This document shows positions 18,527 through 26,383 of a stretch of DNA of 64,000 nucleotides, piece after piece. The stretch is taken from assembly GCA_039817415.1 (NCBI GenBank), contig JBCBVV010000026.1, positions 26,081-90,080 on the forward strand, in the 5' to 3' direction. The first letter of the stretch is position 1; every line of letters starts with the position of its first letter. Made by a program: the position numbers and the translations under genes. The stretch is from JALEFZ01 sp039817415. Lineage in GTDB: Bacteria; Bacteroidota; Bacteroidia; J057. A model generated the notes under the pieces. The model saw only the letters and a program-made list of their open reading frames with translations. It did no database searches and was not told the origin of the DNA.

Positions 18527-19288
18527 ATGAAAAACTTACTTATTCCACTTCTGGCTGTTTGTATTTTTTCCTGTAATCAGGGGGATTCCTCACAATCAGT
18601 CCAGCAAAGTGAGGTTAAGCAAGCACAAACGACAGATTCTACTCAACCAAAAGTTGATTCCAACAAAACAGTAAGAGAAGAAAAACTAGAAAACTATACT
18701 GCCTCCGAAGTAGATCCAAAAGATTACATAACTGTAGATGATTTCTCTGTAACAGATGAAATGTTAAGAGGAGAAAACGATCTCTATGCGATGGGTATTC
18801 CTTTTGAAGGCATCTTTTTCCAAGACTCAGCAGGAGAGCAACTGCTCTTTATGGACCTTCACACGGATAAATTCCATTTCAAAACACTTTTGGTAAAAAG
18901 GTCCGTTTTGAGTGCTGATCTCCTAAAAGAGTATTTGCGATTCAATCCAGAATATATGGATGAAACAGCCATAGATTCGACCTTTGATGCCAAAGGAAGG
19001 TTTATTCCTCAAGGAAAAACTATTGAGGATGCGTATTTCACTTCCAATAAGGGGATCTTCCTTGGGATGCCTGAGAAAGTGGCTATTCCCCTATATTCAG
19101 GTGGGCCAGTTGTTTCAACTGCTCATAGGAACAAATGGACCTGGAATTACTTTGGAGAATTTGGTATTGGATTGATCCCTAATCCTGATAGCTTATTGGT
19201 GGCCAAGAATAGCTTCGGCCACGAAGCAAGCATGTACACTGACCATGGAGAACTTATTGCCCTGATTCTAAGAAATGATATTCCTTAG
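18527..19288 (+). CDS. Lipoprotein of unknown function
   Basis: A 253-residue predicted lipoprotein. The signal MKNLLIPLLAVCIFSC gives lipidated Cys16, followed by a Gln/Ser/Thr-rich disordered linker (about 17-65) and a globular C-terminal part of mixed alpha/beta type with no motif I recognise. It is 38 bases after the UbiA-like gene on the same strand, so co-transcription is possible, but nothing ties it to that pathway. Reported as unknown. Confidence 0.75.
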   Translation: MKNLLIPLLAVCIFSCNQGDSSQSVQQSEVKQAQTTDSTQPKVDSNKTVREEKLENYTASEVDPKDYITVDDFSVTDEMLRGENDLYAMGIPFEGIFFQDSAGEQLLFMDLHTDKFHFKTLLVKRSVLSADLLKEYLRFNPEYMDETAIDSTFDAKGRFIPQGKTIEDAYFTSNKGIFLGMPEKVAIPLYSGGPVVSTAHRNKWTWNYFGEFGIGLIPNPDSLLVAKNSFGHEASMYTDHGELIALILRNDIP

Positions 19289-19300
19289 CGTGGATACACC

Positions 19301-19660
19301 TTATTGTAGAATTCTCTTTCTGTGCATTTCTCCCCAAATGATAATACTCTCGATGACATTGCCCAGGGTTTTCCCGTATTCTGTGATCTGATATTCTACC
19401 GTAATGGGCTTAGTATCCTTTACTTCTCTACTGACAAGGCCATTGATTTCTAGGTCTTGTAAGTTATGAGACAGCACCTTAGGAGTAATTCCGTTTAGTG
19501 CCCGCTTCAAATCCATAAATCTCATGGGCTCTGGTGAACGCATCATGGCCCCCATAATTGGAATTTTCCATTTCCCAGAAAGAATATCCATGGCATCTCG
19601 GGCGGCTAACAATTTATTGCCACATGCCTTTTTTGAAGTATGTCCTGCCTGCTTTTCCAT
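19301..19660 (-). CDS. HxlR-family transcriptional regulator
   Basis: A 119-residue winged-helix regulator. The HxlR core is clear: LLAARDAMDILSGKWKIPI, RFMDLKRALNGITPKVLSHNL and the wing LVSREVKDTKPITVEYQITEYGKTL. Such proteins are dimeric repressors or activators that often respond to reactive aldehydes, quinones or redox stress. It is divergent from the DoxX-family gene at 19803, with a palindrome and a consensus-like promoter between, so DoxX is its likely target. CGN at residues 13-15 contains a single N-terminal cysteine, which is the usual sensing position in redox-responsive members, but sensing here is inference. Confidence 0.9.
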   Translation of the reverse strand: MEKQAGHTSKKACGNKLLAARDAMDILSGKWKIPIMGAMMRSPEPMRFMDLKRALNGITPKVLSHNLQDLEINGLVSREVKDTKPITVEYQITEYGKTLGNVIESIIIWGEMHRKRILQ

Positions 19661-19719
19661 GAGCTATAAGATTACTACTCTATTTACCCTAATATACTAT
19701 TTTATATAGGAGGTATCGT

Positions 19720-19732
19720 ACTAGAAACTAGT
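19720..19732. promoter_or_regulatory. Palindrome in the HxlR-DoxX divergent region
   Basis: ACTAG-AAA-CTAGT is a perfect 5-bp inverted repeat. It lies upstream of the DoxX promoter elements and between two GGTATC/GGATAC-like half sites, a plausible HxlR operator. Confidence 0.4.
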
Positions 19733-19750
19733 TTCCAACAGGATACTCAC

Positions 19751-19781
19751 TTTCTAACAAAGATGTGGATTCCTACATTTG
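19751..19781 (+). promoter_or_regulatory. Bacteroidota-type promoter of the DoxX gene
   Basis: TTTC (19751-19754), 19 bases, then TACATTTG (19774-19781) match the TTTG-N19-TAnnTTTG consensus with one mismatch. Transcription would begin near 19788, which places the ATG at 19803, not the earlier in-frame ATG at 19782, as the real start. Confidence 0.6.
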
Positions 19782-19802
19782 ATGCCCAAAGATCAAATCA
19801 TT

Positions 19803-20183
19803 ATGAAACGAGATAATATCATTTACTGGATCACAACATCACTTTTTGCCTTGATGATGGGTGCTTCAGGAGTAGCCTACTTTGTGGTTGAAACCTTCAC
19901 CGAAAACTTCGCTGCTTTAGGCTTCCCTGACTATTTCAGAATGGAACTAGGAGCGGGTAAAATTCTTGGCGCCATTTTACTCATTCTTCCTATGGTCCCA
20001 AAATTCCTAAAAGAGTGGACTTATGCAGCCTTCGGAATCACTTTGATTTCTGCTGTCATTGCGCACCTTTCAGTCGGAGATTCAATTGACAAGATTATTC
20101 CCATTTTTGTCGCATTCGGCCTATTGCTCACTTCCTATATTTTTTGGAATAGAAATCAATCACAAAAAGAACTAGCTGTCTAG
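19803..20183 (+). CDS. DoxX-family membrane protein
   Basis: A 126-residue, four-helix inner-membrane protein of the DoxX/DoxX-like family. Family features are the first helix with SLFALMMGASGVAYFV, the amphipathic stretch TENFAALGFPDYF, the second helix with ELGAGKILGAILLIL and the short PKFLKEWTYAAFG link. These proteins are linked to redox or organic-peroxide defence in other bacteria, but the biochemical role is not settled. The start at 19803 is supported by the promoter at 19751-19781. It is divergent from the HxlR regulator and is followed by a terminator, so it is transcribed alone. Confidence 0.85.
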   Translation: MKRDNIIYWITTSLFALMMGASGVAYFVVETFTENFAALGFPDYFRMELGAGKILGAILLILPMVPKFLKEWTYAAFGITLISAVIAHLSVGDSIDKIIPIFVAFGLLLTSYIFWNRNQSQKELAV

Positions 20184-20207
20184 CAGATATTTACACACAA
20201 AAAAAAG

Positions 20208-20237
20208 CCGATAGAAAAAAATCTATCGGTTTTTTTT
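20208..20237 (+). terminator. Terminator after the DoxX gene
   Basis: An 8-bp stem CCGATAGA/TCTATCGG (20208-20215 with 20222-20229) with loop AAAAAA, then eight T. An A-run on the left makes it possibly bidirectional. Confidence 0.88.
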
Positions 20238-20313
20238 ATTTGTCTTGTCCAATCCTCTCAAGTTCGATCGATATAAGGGTGAATTGCATATAAAACCATT
20301 AACAGAAACCAAA

Positions 20314-20859
20314 ATGAACGCTTTTATTTCAATCACCCTATTACTTGGACTCATGATGACCACCCTTACTGTACAGGCTCAGAAAAAAGCCATCCACCTA
20401 GAAACTACCCAACGCATCAAGGCAGAAAAGGCAGAAGTATTTGATGTGATCAGAAGCCTTAGTCGTTTCCCAGAATGGTCTCCATTTATTCTGGAAGACC
20501 CAGAACAGAAAATTACACTGGGAGGTCAAGATGGAACCATCGGATCAACTTATCATTGGCTAGGAGTAGCCGAAAAAAGTGAAGGAACCCAAACCTTGGC
20601 GGCTTTGGAAGGAGAGGAATACGTAAGAATGGAATGTGATATAACCGTTCCCTTTAAGAGTGCCCCAACTTTTGAATACCAGCTTAGTCAAGAAGGAGAT
20701 GAAGTACTTGTCAAACAAATTTTCCACTTGCCATGCTCAGGAGTCTCTTATTTTATGATGAAACTCCTTGGAATTCAAAAAAAGATGGAAGAGACCAATC
20801 AATTGGGAATGAATCGCCTCAAAGAGCTTATTGAAAGGCAAACGACCCTTTCTAAGTAA
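20314..20859 (+). CDS. Exported SRPBCC (START-like) protein
   Basis: A 181-residue protein of the polyketide cyclase/SRPBCC ligand-binding fold. From the ATG at 20314 it has a signal peptide (ISITLLLGLMMTTLTVQA, then QKK), so it is probably periplasmic; a longer frame from a TTG at 20245 would spoil this. The fold's marks are TTQRIKAEKAEVFDVIRSLSRFPEWSPF, the WLG-x-A turn and the long C-terminal helix GMNRLKELIE. Such proteins bind hydrophobic small molecules. The gene lies after DoxX and its terminator, so its regulation is separate. Ligand unknown. Confidence 0.8.
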   Translation: MNAFISITLLLGLMMTTLTVQAQKKAIHLETTQRIKAEKAEVFDVIRSLSRFPEWSPFILEDPEQKITLGGQDGTIGSTYHWLGVAEKSEGTQTLAALEGEEYVRMECDITVPFKSAPTFEYQLSQEGDEVLVKQIFHLPCSGVSYFMMKLLGIQKKMEETNQLGMNRLKELIERQTTLSK

Positions 20860-20877
20860 GCTGTGTTGACCCTAGTG

Positions 20878-20913
20878 CCTCCTTCATCCAAGGTGAAGGA
20901 GGTTATTCTTTTT
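20878..20913 (+). terminator. Terminator after the SRPBCC gene
   Basis: A 9-bp stem CCTCCTTCA/TGAAGGAGG (20878-20886 with 20894-20902) is followed by TTATTCTTTTT. Confidence 0.8.
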
Positions 20914-21340
20914 CATTCCTACCAAATTCTCGGCTATTAGCCCAAATTCTCATTAGCTCCTGTATTCCTGTATCTCAATTTCTTCCATCTCGTTTATCTA
21001 AATGTCGCATCGAAAGATTTCATCATTAGATTTATCCAAAAATCAACCCTTAGATATCCTTATCCTAATAGAATTGACGATGCAGACTCATTTCATATAT
21101 CGCAAGCTAAGGTCCAAGATAAACTAGACATCTTAATAGGCTTTTAGATTAACAATTAGCATAGAAGGACCTTTTATTTAAGCCCCCATACCAAACCCTG
21201 TTTCGACTTATTTTCCTTTCAAATAGTCGTTACAGGGATTTTTATTGATGGGAAGAAAGAGTAAGTCTGTAAAAGGGACGACAATTATCGAGCAAAGCAC
21301 CCACCACCTTCATCCCATTCACATCATCAATTCCAAAAAG
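20914..21340. other. Non-coding stretch before the FMN-binding-like gene
   Basis: AT-rich spacer of about 430 bases. I see an imperfect inverted repeat GTTTCGACTTATTT/AAATAGTCGTTAC around 21200-21230 and no clear promoter, RNA gene or repeat. A short in-frame extension of the next gene (21245-21340) looks untranslated. Confidence 0.5.
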
Positions 21341-22273
21341 ATGAAAACAATCTTCCATGCAGGAGAAATTGCCGTACAAAAGCTGACCGGCGAACAAGAG
21401 ACTGCCAATTTGGTAGGGCGCATGATCAAGGATGAACTTCCGAACATGGCAAATGAATTCATCCGTCAGCAACAGATGGTCATCATTGGGTCGTCCACAG
21501 ATGGAGACTTTCTTTGGACATCCATGTTATTGGGGGAAAGGGGATTTGCAGAGGTAAAGAACCCCAAACAGCTCGAAATCTACTTGGATAGGATCTATAC
21601 CTCTAGTCTAAGTAATGGGGGAGATATTTTCCTGAACAACATCAAACAAGAACCAAAGGTTGGGCTGCTCTTTATCGACCTGGGTGCAAGAAGGAGGTAC
21701 AGAACTAATGGACAAATGAGGCTTGAGGGGAATAAACTCGTTCTATCTGTTGAGGAGGCCTATGTAAATTGTCCCAAGTTTATCCAACGAAGGTATATAG
21801 AAGAGAACAATCTTGTAGCTTCTTCAGAAGGCAGGACCAAAGCTGGAACTAAATTGCATGAAGAACTGATCCAATGGATAAGGAAGGCTGACACTTTCTT
21901 TGTTGCAAGCAAGGCCCCTTCTGGCTCTACAGACGTTTCTCATAGAGGAGGTCTGCCTGGTTTTGTTGAAATAACTGAGACGGGAGACCTTCGGATTCCA
22001 GACTATCCCGGAAACAGCATGTACAATACGTTAGGGAATATTCATGCTCATCCTTATGCGGGTTTGCTATTTGTTGATTTTGAAGAAGGAAAGACTTTAC
22101 AACTGACAGGAAAAGCAATGCTTGAATTTGGGCAGGAGTCAGAAAGCGATCTTCAAAAAAGTGGACAAACAGGGAGGTTCTGGATCTTTTCACCTACAAA
22201 ATGGATCCTTACAGAAAATCATCATCCCGTTTCATGGGAATTCAAGGATTATTCTCCCTTCAATCCTTCCTAA
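21341..22273 (+). CDS. Pyridoxamine-phosphate-oxidase-like FMN-binding split-barrel protein
   Basis: A 310-residue soluble protein with the split-barrel fold of the pyridoxamine 5'-phosphate oxidase family. Recognisable parts are RQQQMVIIGSSTDGDFLWTSMLLG near residue 45, KQEPKVGLLFIDLGARRRYR, ANGFVE-like GLPGFVEIT and the second repeat with YPGNSMYNTLGNIHAHPYAGLLFVDFEEG, where the N-M-x-x-x-L-G-N block is typical of the larger, oxidoreductase-fused type. It has a first half plus a second half of related build, so probably binds a flavin or other nucleotide. I start at the ATG at 21341 (MKTIFHAGE). Function is not evident. Confidence 0.75.
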   Translation: MKTIFHAGEIAVQKLTGEQETANLVGRMIKDELPNMANEFIRQQQMVIIGSSTDGDFLWTSMLLGERGFAEVKNPKQLEIYLDRIYTSSLSNGGDIFLNNIKQEPKVGLLFIDLGARRRYRTNGQMRLEGNKLVLSVEEAYVNCPKFIQRRYIEENNLVASSEGRTKAGTKLHEELIQWIRKADTFFVASKAPSGSTDVSHRGGLPGFVEITETGDLRIPDYPGNSMYNTLGNIHAHPYAGLLFVDFEEGKTLQLTGKAMLEFGQESESDLQKSGQTGRFWIFSPTKWILTENHHPVSWEFKDYSPFNPS

Positions 22274-22295
22274 AAAGATAAGCTCAGGAAAAAGA

Positions 22296-22332
22296 AAGCG
22301 GCTGAAAGAAATCCTCTTTCAGCCGCTTTTAC
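22296..22332. terminator. Bidirectional terminator between the convergent genes at 22.3 kb
   Basis: A 12-bp perfect stem GCGGCTGAAAGA/TCTTTCAGCCGC (22298-22309 with 22315-22326) has a short loop and is flanked by an A-rich arm on the left and TTTTA on the right. It can serve both convergent genes. Confidence 0.85.
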
Positions 22333-22349
22333 TTTCTGCTTTTTACCCG

Positions 22350-23885
22350 CTAGTACAACCTTCCTCTTCTTGCATTATGGAAGGTAATATCAAACAGTCC
22401 TTGAGGAGGAAAGATGCTCGCCTCAAACACAACCTCGTCTGTGTCCTTATTTATCTCGACAATTTTTCCAACGGGATTCCCATTCTCATAGGAACGGCCT
22501 GGGGTGAAGATTACATTATTGGTTGAAGGATAATAAGAAACTCTCGAGACGATTCTTGCATAGGTCTCTTCACCTCTTTCCTTACCATAATCCCAGACTT
22601 GCTGAATCGTCATTTTTTCTTCATCAATTTTGTATTCAACTGCTCTACTGTAAAGCTCCTGACCCGTGTAATTTCTATTGTCTCCATTGTCGAACAGGAG
22701 GATATTCCCATTGGGCATGATCTCAGGTGAATGTTGGTACCAAGGCCACTCAAAATCAGAATGGTTGACGGTCCCATCCAAAACAGCAGGATCGGTAATT
22801 GGATTTCCCTGAGCATCCAAGGGTTGGAGGAGAAATTGCTTCAAATCTATACCACTTCCTGAAGTTCCCCAATCACGGTGAGGAGCCAGTATCCAAACTA
22901 CTTGGTTATTGTAAGTAAGCTTAACGGTTCCCTGCGTTCGGCCCGAAACAATCAGGGTCTTGTCTGTTTCATCATAAGCAAGGCCATTCGCATGAAACCA
23001 ATCTACATTTAAGTCAGCCAGATCAGTGGGCCAAGCTCTCCTGCTGTTGTCCAGAGACTGATTTAGATCCCAACTATGTATTGTATTTCCGCCGTTATCC
23101 CAATCTAGCTCAAAGATTACATCCTCTTTGGTCTGTTTGGAATAATCATTTACAGTTACCAAGACGTTCCCATTCGGAATCTCCATTACCTGATGATGAA
23201 AACCTGCCCCATCCAATTGTCTGCTACGAACAATATTGCCTAGCATGTCCATTTCGTAAACCGAGGCAGTATTCCCGTCCCCAAAGACCAGGTTACCGTT
23301 TTCCATTCGGAACATACCATTGTCATAAAAGAGCGTCACCAGGCTAGGATGAGAGGTAAAATCAATGTACCATCTGATATCCCCATATTGGTCAAAAATA
23401 AAGGGGCGCTGAGGGTTGAAAATATCATCGAAACCAAAGTAATTCACAAAGTTGAAGCCAGGCTCCATTCTTGCAGGATCTGCCTTGTCTATTCTAATCT
23501 CAGGCATATCCGCAATCAAACTATCGGTCTGAAAACGAAACCCTCTTGTCACCAATATATTTCCAGAGGCATCCAGTAAATTAAGGGTAACATCATTGCT
23601 ATAATTTGCATAGAGGCCCAAGACAGGGATATTTAAATCTCTACCAAACTCAGGAAAAACCTGCACAAGGTTAGATTCAAGGCCTCTTCTTCCTTCCACT
23701 ATTACTTCTGCAGAAACAGGTACTGAAGTTGTTAATGTAATCTGGGCCGTTAAGGGAGCAACACCCGTAGGATTGAGCTGTACCCCTATGGTAGTAATGA
23801 TTTCCGTGCTAGGATCCATTCCACAAGAGGAAAGAAAAAATACTATACCGAGGAGATAGATGGAACGTAGTAGTCTTCGTTTCAT
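22350..23885 (-). CDS. Arylsulfotransferase-like lipoprotein
   Basis: A 511-residue lipoprotein of the aryl-sulfate sulfotransferase (AssT/ASST) family. The signal MKRRLLRSIYLLGIVFFLSSC lipidates Cys21. An N-terminal immunoglobulin-like segment (about 30-125) precedes a six-bladed propeller: repeated blade motifs include FIFDQYGDIRWYIDF, VYEMDMLGNIVRSRQL, HHQVMEIPNGNVLVT and DWFHANGLAYDET. Family members use a histidine nucleophile to move sulfate between phenols without PAPS; His residues are present in the equivalent places (GFHHQ, WFHANG, HSDFEWPWYQHSPE) but I cannot align them confidently. It acts outside the cytoplasm. Monocistronic. Confidence 0.82.
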   Translation of the reverse strand: MKRRLLRSIYLLGIVFFLSSCGMDPSTEIITTIGVQLNPTGVAPLTAQITLTTSVPVSAEVIVEGRRGLESNLVQVFPEFGRDLNIPVLGLYANYSNDVTLNLLDASGNILVTRGFRFQTDSLIADMPEIRIDKADPARMEPGFNFVNYFGFDDIFNPQRPFIFDQYGDIRWYIDFTSHPSLVTLFYDNGMFRMENGNLVFGDGNTASVYEMDMLGNIVRSRQLDGAGFHHQVMEIPNGNVLVTVNDYSKQTKEDVIFELDWDNGGNTIHSWDLNQSLDNSRRAWPTDLADLNVDWFHANGLAYDETDKTLIVSGRTQGTVKLTYNNQVVWILAPHRDWGTSGSGIDLKQFLLQPLDAQGNPITDPAVLDGTVNHSDFEWPWYQHSPEIMPNGNILLFDNGDNRNYTGQELYSRAVEYKIDEEKMTIQQVWDYGKERGEETYARIVSRVSYYPSTNNVIFTPGRSYENGNPVGKIVEINKDTDEVVFEASIFPPQGLFDITFHNARRGRLY

Positions 23886-24013
23886 GAAAAATATGTTTGT
23901 TAGCTAAAGCTAGTAGCTGAATCTGTTGTTATCTTGAAAATAGGAATCTTTCAAGCATATATATACATAATGAATTATATATACAGAAATGAACAATTCT
24001 CAACTATGAATTG

Positions 24014-24238
24014 ATGGGATATACAGACAAACTTCCAGCCTTCTATTACTGTAACGAATGTGATGCCTTACTCGTCATTGAGAGGGCAAGCAAAATAGTG
24101 GTTTGCCAAAGCTGTTTGATGGAGCATCATTTCTCATTTATACCTGAGGCGAATGCTTGCATACTTCCCTTGGAGACGAAGGATGAGAAAGGCAGTAATC
24201 AGCAGGCTAAAAGACCTCCCCATGGGTCTGCTTCATGA
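24014..24238 (+). CDS. Small zinc-ribbon protein
   Basis: A 74-residue protein with two CxxC pairs, CNEC and CQSC, separated by about 17 residues, a zinc-ribbon or rubredoxin-like knuckle. The C-terminal tail is hydrophilic. The ATG at 24014 is preferred over the TTG directly before it. Its end overlaps the convergent FAD oxidoreductase by 32 bases. It is divergent from the arylsulfotransferase-like gene. No family recognised; it could be a regulator or a metal-handling protein. Coding is inferred mainly from the paired motifs. Confidence 0.55.
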   Translation: MGYTDKLPAFYYCNECDALLVIERASKIVVCQSCLMEHHFSFIPEANACILPLETKDEKGSNQQAKRPPHGSAS

Positions 24239-25322
24239 TCGCCTTGGCAATGGGCTTAACCTGTCTTACAGTGTTAACCGCCATATTCGAGATGAGCTTG
24301 TTTCCGAATAACTTTTGGACATTGCGTCCTGTCCACAACCTCTGAGCAAAAAGCTTCTTCCATCGATTGGCATAGGCATTCTCAAGCTCTGAGCGAGGAA
24401 AATCACCTTGCTGATAGTATTCAAGAATGGTATCTACACTGATTTTTCCTGCATGAATAGCCATCGCCATCCCATTCCCACACAAGGGGGCAATCATTCC
24501 TGCAGCATCACCCGTCATCAAGATATGTTGTTCTACAGGAGCCTTGGTTTCGAAGGAAATTTCGTTGATGACCAATGGTTTTTCAAAAAGGAATTCAGCC
24601 TGCGTTAGGATTTGTCTGAGATGAGGATTTTGGTGAAGAATATGCTTCTCGAATTCCTTTACATCCCTGTATTTCTTCAGGTCGGTTCTTTCAGTGAGGT
24701 AACAGATATTTGAGATTCCCTTTTCCACCAGACTAATGCCACAATACCCACCCGGAAAATTGTGTAGGGCGATGACATCTGCATCATGATTCGTTCTGGC
24801 ATGATACTTTATGCCTACATATGGAGATCTACGCTCCATAAAGCTCCTTTTCAGACTTTTGTCTAGCTTAGACCGTTTCCCAAAAGCGCCTACGGCCATT
24901 CGACTTTTTACCTGTTCTCCCCCCGATAGTGTCAGGTTAAAATGGTCATCTTGAAAAGTAACATCTTCCACACTGGTTCGAATCCTGATCTCAGCATCTT
25001 CCGATAAGGCTTTCAGATACCAAAAATGATCAAGCGAATAACGACTTACCCCAAAAGCTCCCAGATCAAGGGGCATCTCCAATAACTTTCCATTGACCGA
25101 GCTTAATCGAAACTGTGTAACACGCGCAGGAGATAATTCATGAGGGAATAGCTTTTCTTTTTCGAGGAAGGGGATGACTTCATTGGATATGTACTCACCG
25201 CATACTCGATGAAAGGGATAGGCTTTTTTTTCGAACAATACCACCTTTAAACCTGCCCGATTCAAGAGGATGGTTTGAATCAGGCCTGATAACCCTCCTC
25301 CAATAATAGCCACGTCGTACAT
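24207..25322 (-). CDS. NAD(P)/FAD-dependent oxidoreductase (geranylgeranyl-reductase-like)
   Basis: A 371-residue flavoprotein. The FAD Rossmann motif VAIIGGGLSGLIQTILL is at residues 4-20, followed by the E-x-K second strand (VVLFEKKAYPFHRVCGEY). The late FAD-contact block is LMTGDAAGMIAPLCGNGMAMAIHAG (GD near residue 270). The VCGEYIS cysteine block after the first strand is typical of geranylgeranyl-reductase-related oxidoreductases. Genes of this kind sit beside type III polyketide synthase operons in many other Bacteroidota (recollection), and here one lies 7 kb away from such an operon, so it may tailor or dehydrogenate the same product. An independent lipid role is possible. Confidence 0.8.
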   Translation of the reverse strand: MYDVAIIGGGLSGLIQTILLNRAGLKVVLFEKKAYPFHRVCGEYISNEVIPFLEKEKLFPHELSPARVTQFRLSSVNGKLLEMPLDLGAFGVSRYSLDHFWYLKALSEDAEIRIRTSVEDVTFQDDHFNLTLSGGEQVKSRMAVGAFGKRSKLDKSLKRSFMERRSPYVGIKYHARTNHDADVIALHNFPGGYCGISLVEKGISNICYLTERTDLKKYRDVKEFEKHILHQNPHLRQILTQAEFLFEKPLVINEISFETKAPVEQHILMTGDAAGMIAPLCGNGMAMAIHAGKISVDTILEYYQQGDFPRSELENAYANRWKKLFAQRLWTGRNVQKLFGNKLISNMAVNTVRQVKPIAKAIMKQTHGEVF

Positions 25323-25417
25323 AGGGAATAGATTTGCAGGTTTTTGTTGTGTAGAAAACTTACTAAAAGAACCATTGTTTAGGAAGTATTTTCAGGAAGA
25401 AGCCCATTTTTCCAAAT

Positions 25418-25444
25418 AAAAAACGGAATCCTCCCGGATTCCGT
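25418..25444 (-). terminator. Terminator downstream of the SRAP-like gene
   Basis: On the minus strand a 9-bp stem ACGGAATCC/GGATTCCGT (plus 25423-25431 with 25436-25444, loop TCCC) is followed by T5. It lies about 150 bases beyond the stop of the gene at 25600-26247, giving a long 3' leader region. Confidence 0.85.
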
Positions 25445-25599
25445 GCAAAGAACAAAAGCCAAACGTACGAACTTGTTAAACGCAAATATGTCTGTTGAAT
25501 CCCCGATCTATTAGGTGAGGCAAATAAATTCCAGTAGTATACAGATAGGAGGGGTTAGGTTTCAGAAAGGAGACTCAACAAACTTATTGGCGAACGTGA

Positions 25600-26247
25600 T
25601 CAGGCGGCAACCTGTCCTATGGATGGTAATTCCTGTATGTTGAGTTCATGAACCTCCTGAAACTTCAATCCACCTCTAGCAGGAAGTTGTAGGATTTTCT
25701 GGACCTTATTCATGTTAGTATAAGGATTCAGCCAAGTAGACTCTACGTTCTTGGGTAGGATCAAAGGCTTGCGAAGGTGAATATCATTTTCTCCACTAGC
25801 TTGGGTCAAAATGGCGAAGGAATACAAGGTGCTGCCGTCCGACTGCCTCCACGCATCAAAAATCCCCGCAAAGCAAAATCCCTCTCCCTCAGGCATGCTG
25901 GCCTTGAAAGTCTCCTTCCCATTTCTTCCCTTGGTATCTATGTAGTATCCATCCGCAGGAATCAGACATCTGTTCCTACGCAATGGAAGCTGAAAACGAG
26001 GATGGCTAAATACCTGCTCGATTGGGGCAAACTTCTTCCCCTTGTTCTCCTCGCCTCGTTTATTCCAGGCTGAGACCATTCCCCAGCGATAATACTTTAA
26101 TCTGATTTGTTGGTACTCCCATACCAGCACAGGACCGTACTGATCAGGTGAGAAACGCCCCCCTTCTAGTAATCTAAGGCTTGGAAAATGTTGCCATGTT
26201 TCCGAAGAGGGTGTATAGGTAGTATTGAAAGTGTAACTCGCTAACAT
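25600..26247 (-). CDS. SRAP-domain protein (YedK/HMCES-like) lacking the catalytic cysteine
   Basis: A 215-residue protein with the overall build of SOS-response-associated peptidase domains, which in YedK/HMCES cap abasic sites in single-stranded DNA through Cys2. Matching blocks are YRWGMVSAW, RNRCLIPADGYY, GFCFAGIFDAW, SFAILTQASGENDIHLRKPLIL. However, the universal N-terminus M-C-G-R-Y/F is here M-L-A-S-Y-T-F: Cys2 is Leu and Arg4 is Ser. The N-A-R/Asn position (INARVE in YedK) reads KKFAPIEQ and the Glu of G-F/Y-x-E-W is replaced (GYYIDT). The His before R-x-P-L-I-L is kept. The active site is thus probably dead or altered. It is a lone gene with its own upstream repeats. Confidence 0.85.
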   Translation of the reverse strand: MLASYTFNTTYTPSSETWQHFPSLRLLEGGRFSPDQYGPVLVWEYQQIRLKYYRWGMVSAWNKRGEENKGKKFAPIEQVFSHPRFQLPLRRNRCLIPADGYYIDTKGRNGKETFKASMPEGEGFCFAGIFDAWRQSDGSTLYSFAILTQASGENDIHLRKPLILPKNVESTWLNPYTNMNKVQKILQLPARGGLKFQEVHELNIQELPSIGQVAA

Positions 26248-26383
26248 GTGGCATTGCTTTGTTTGACAATACCAATATGCTAATTTAATTAGTAAATACC
26301 AATTCTTTGAGCATTATTTTAGCTAAAATTTTTATCTTTATACTTAATGAGCTAGCTATCAGATGTATAAATATTAGCATAGC
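26248..26383. promoter_or_regulatory. Regulatory-looking repeats upstream of the SRAP-like gene
   Basis: A 9-bp direct repeat AATACCAAT occurs at 26268-26276 and 26295-26303, flanking the near-perfect palindrome CTAATTTAATTAG (26280-26292). A second palindrome, AATTTTAGCTAAAATT-like, sits at about 26325. These are candidate operator sites for the minus-strand gene; no promoter consensus is clear. Confidence 0.35.
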
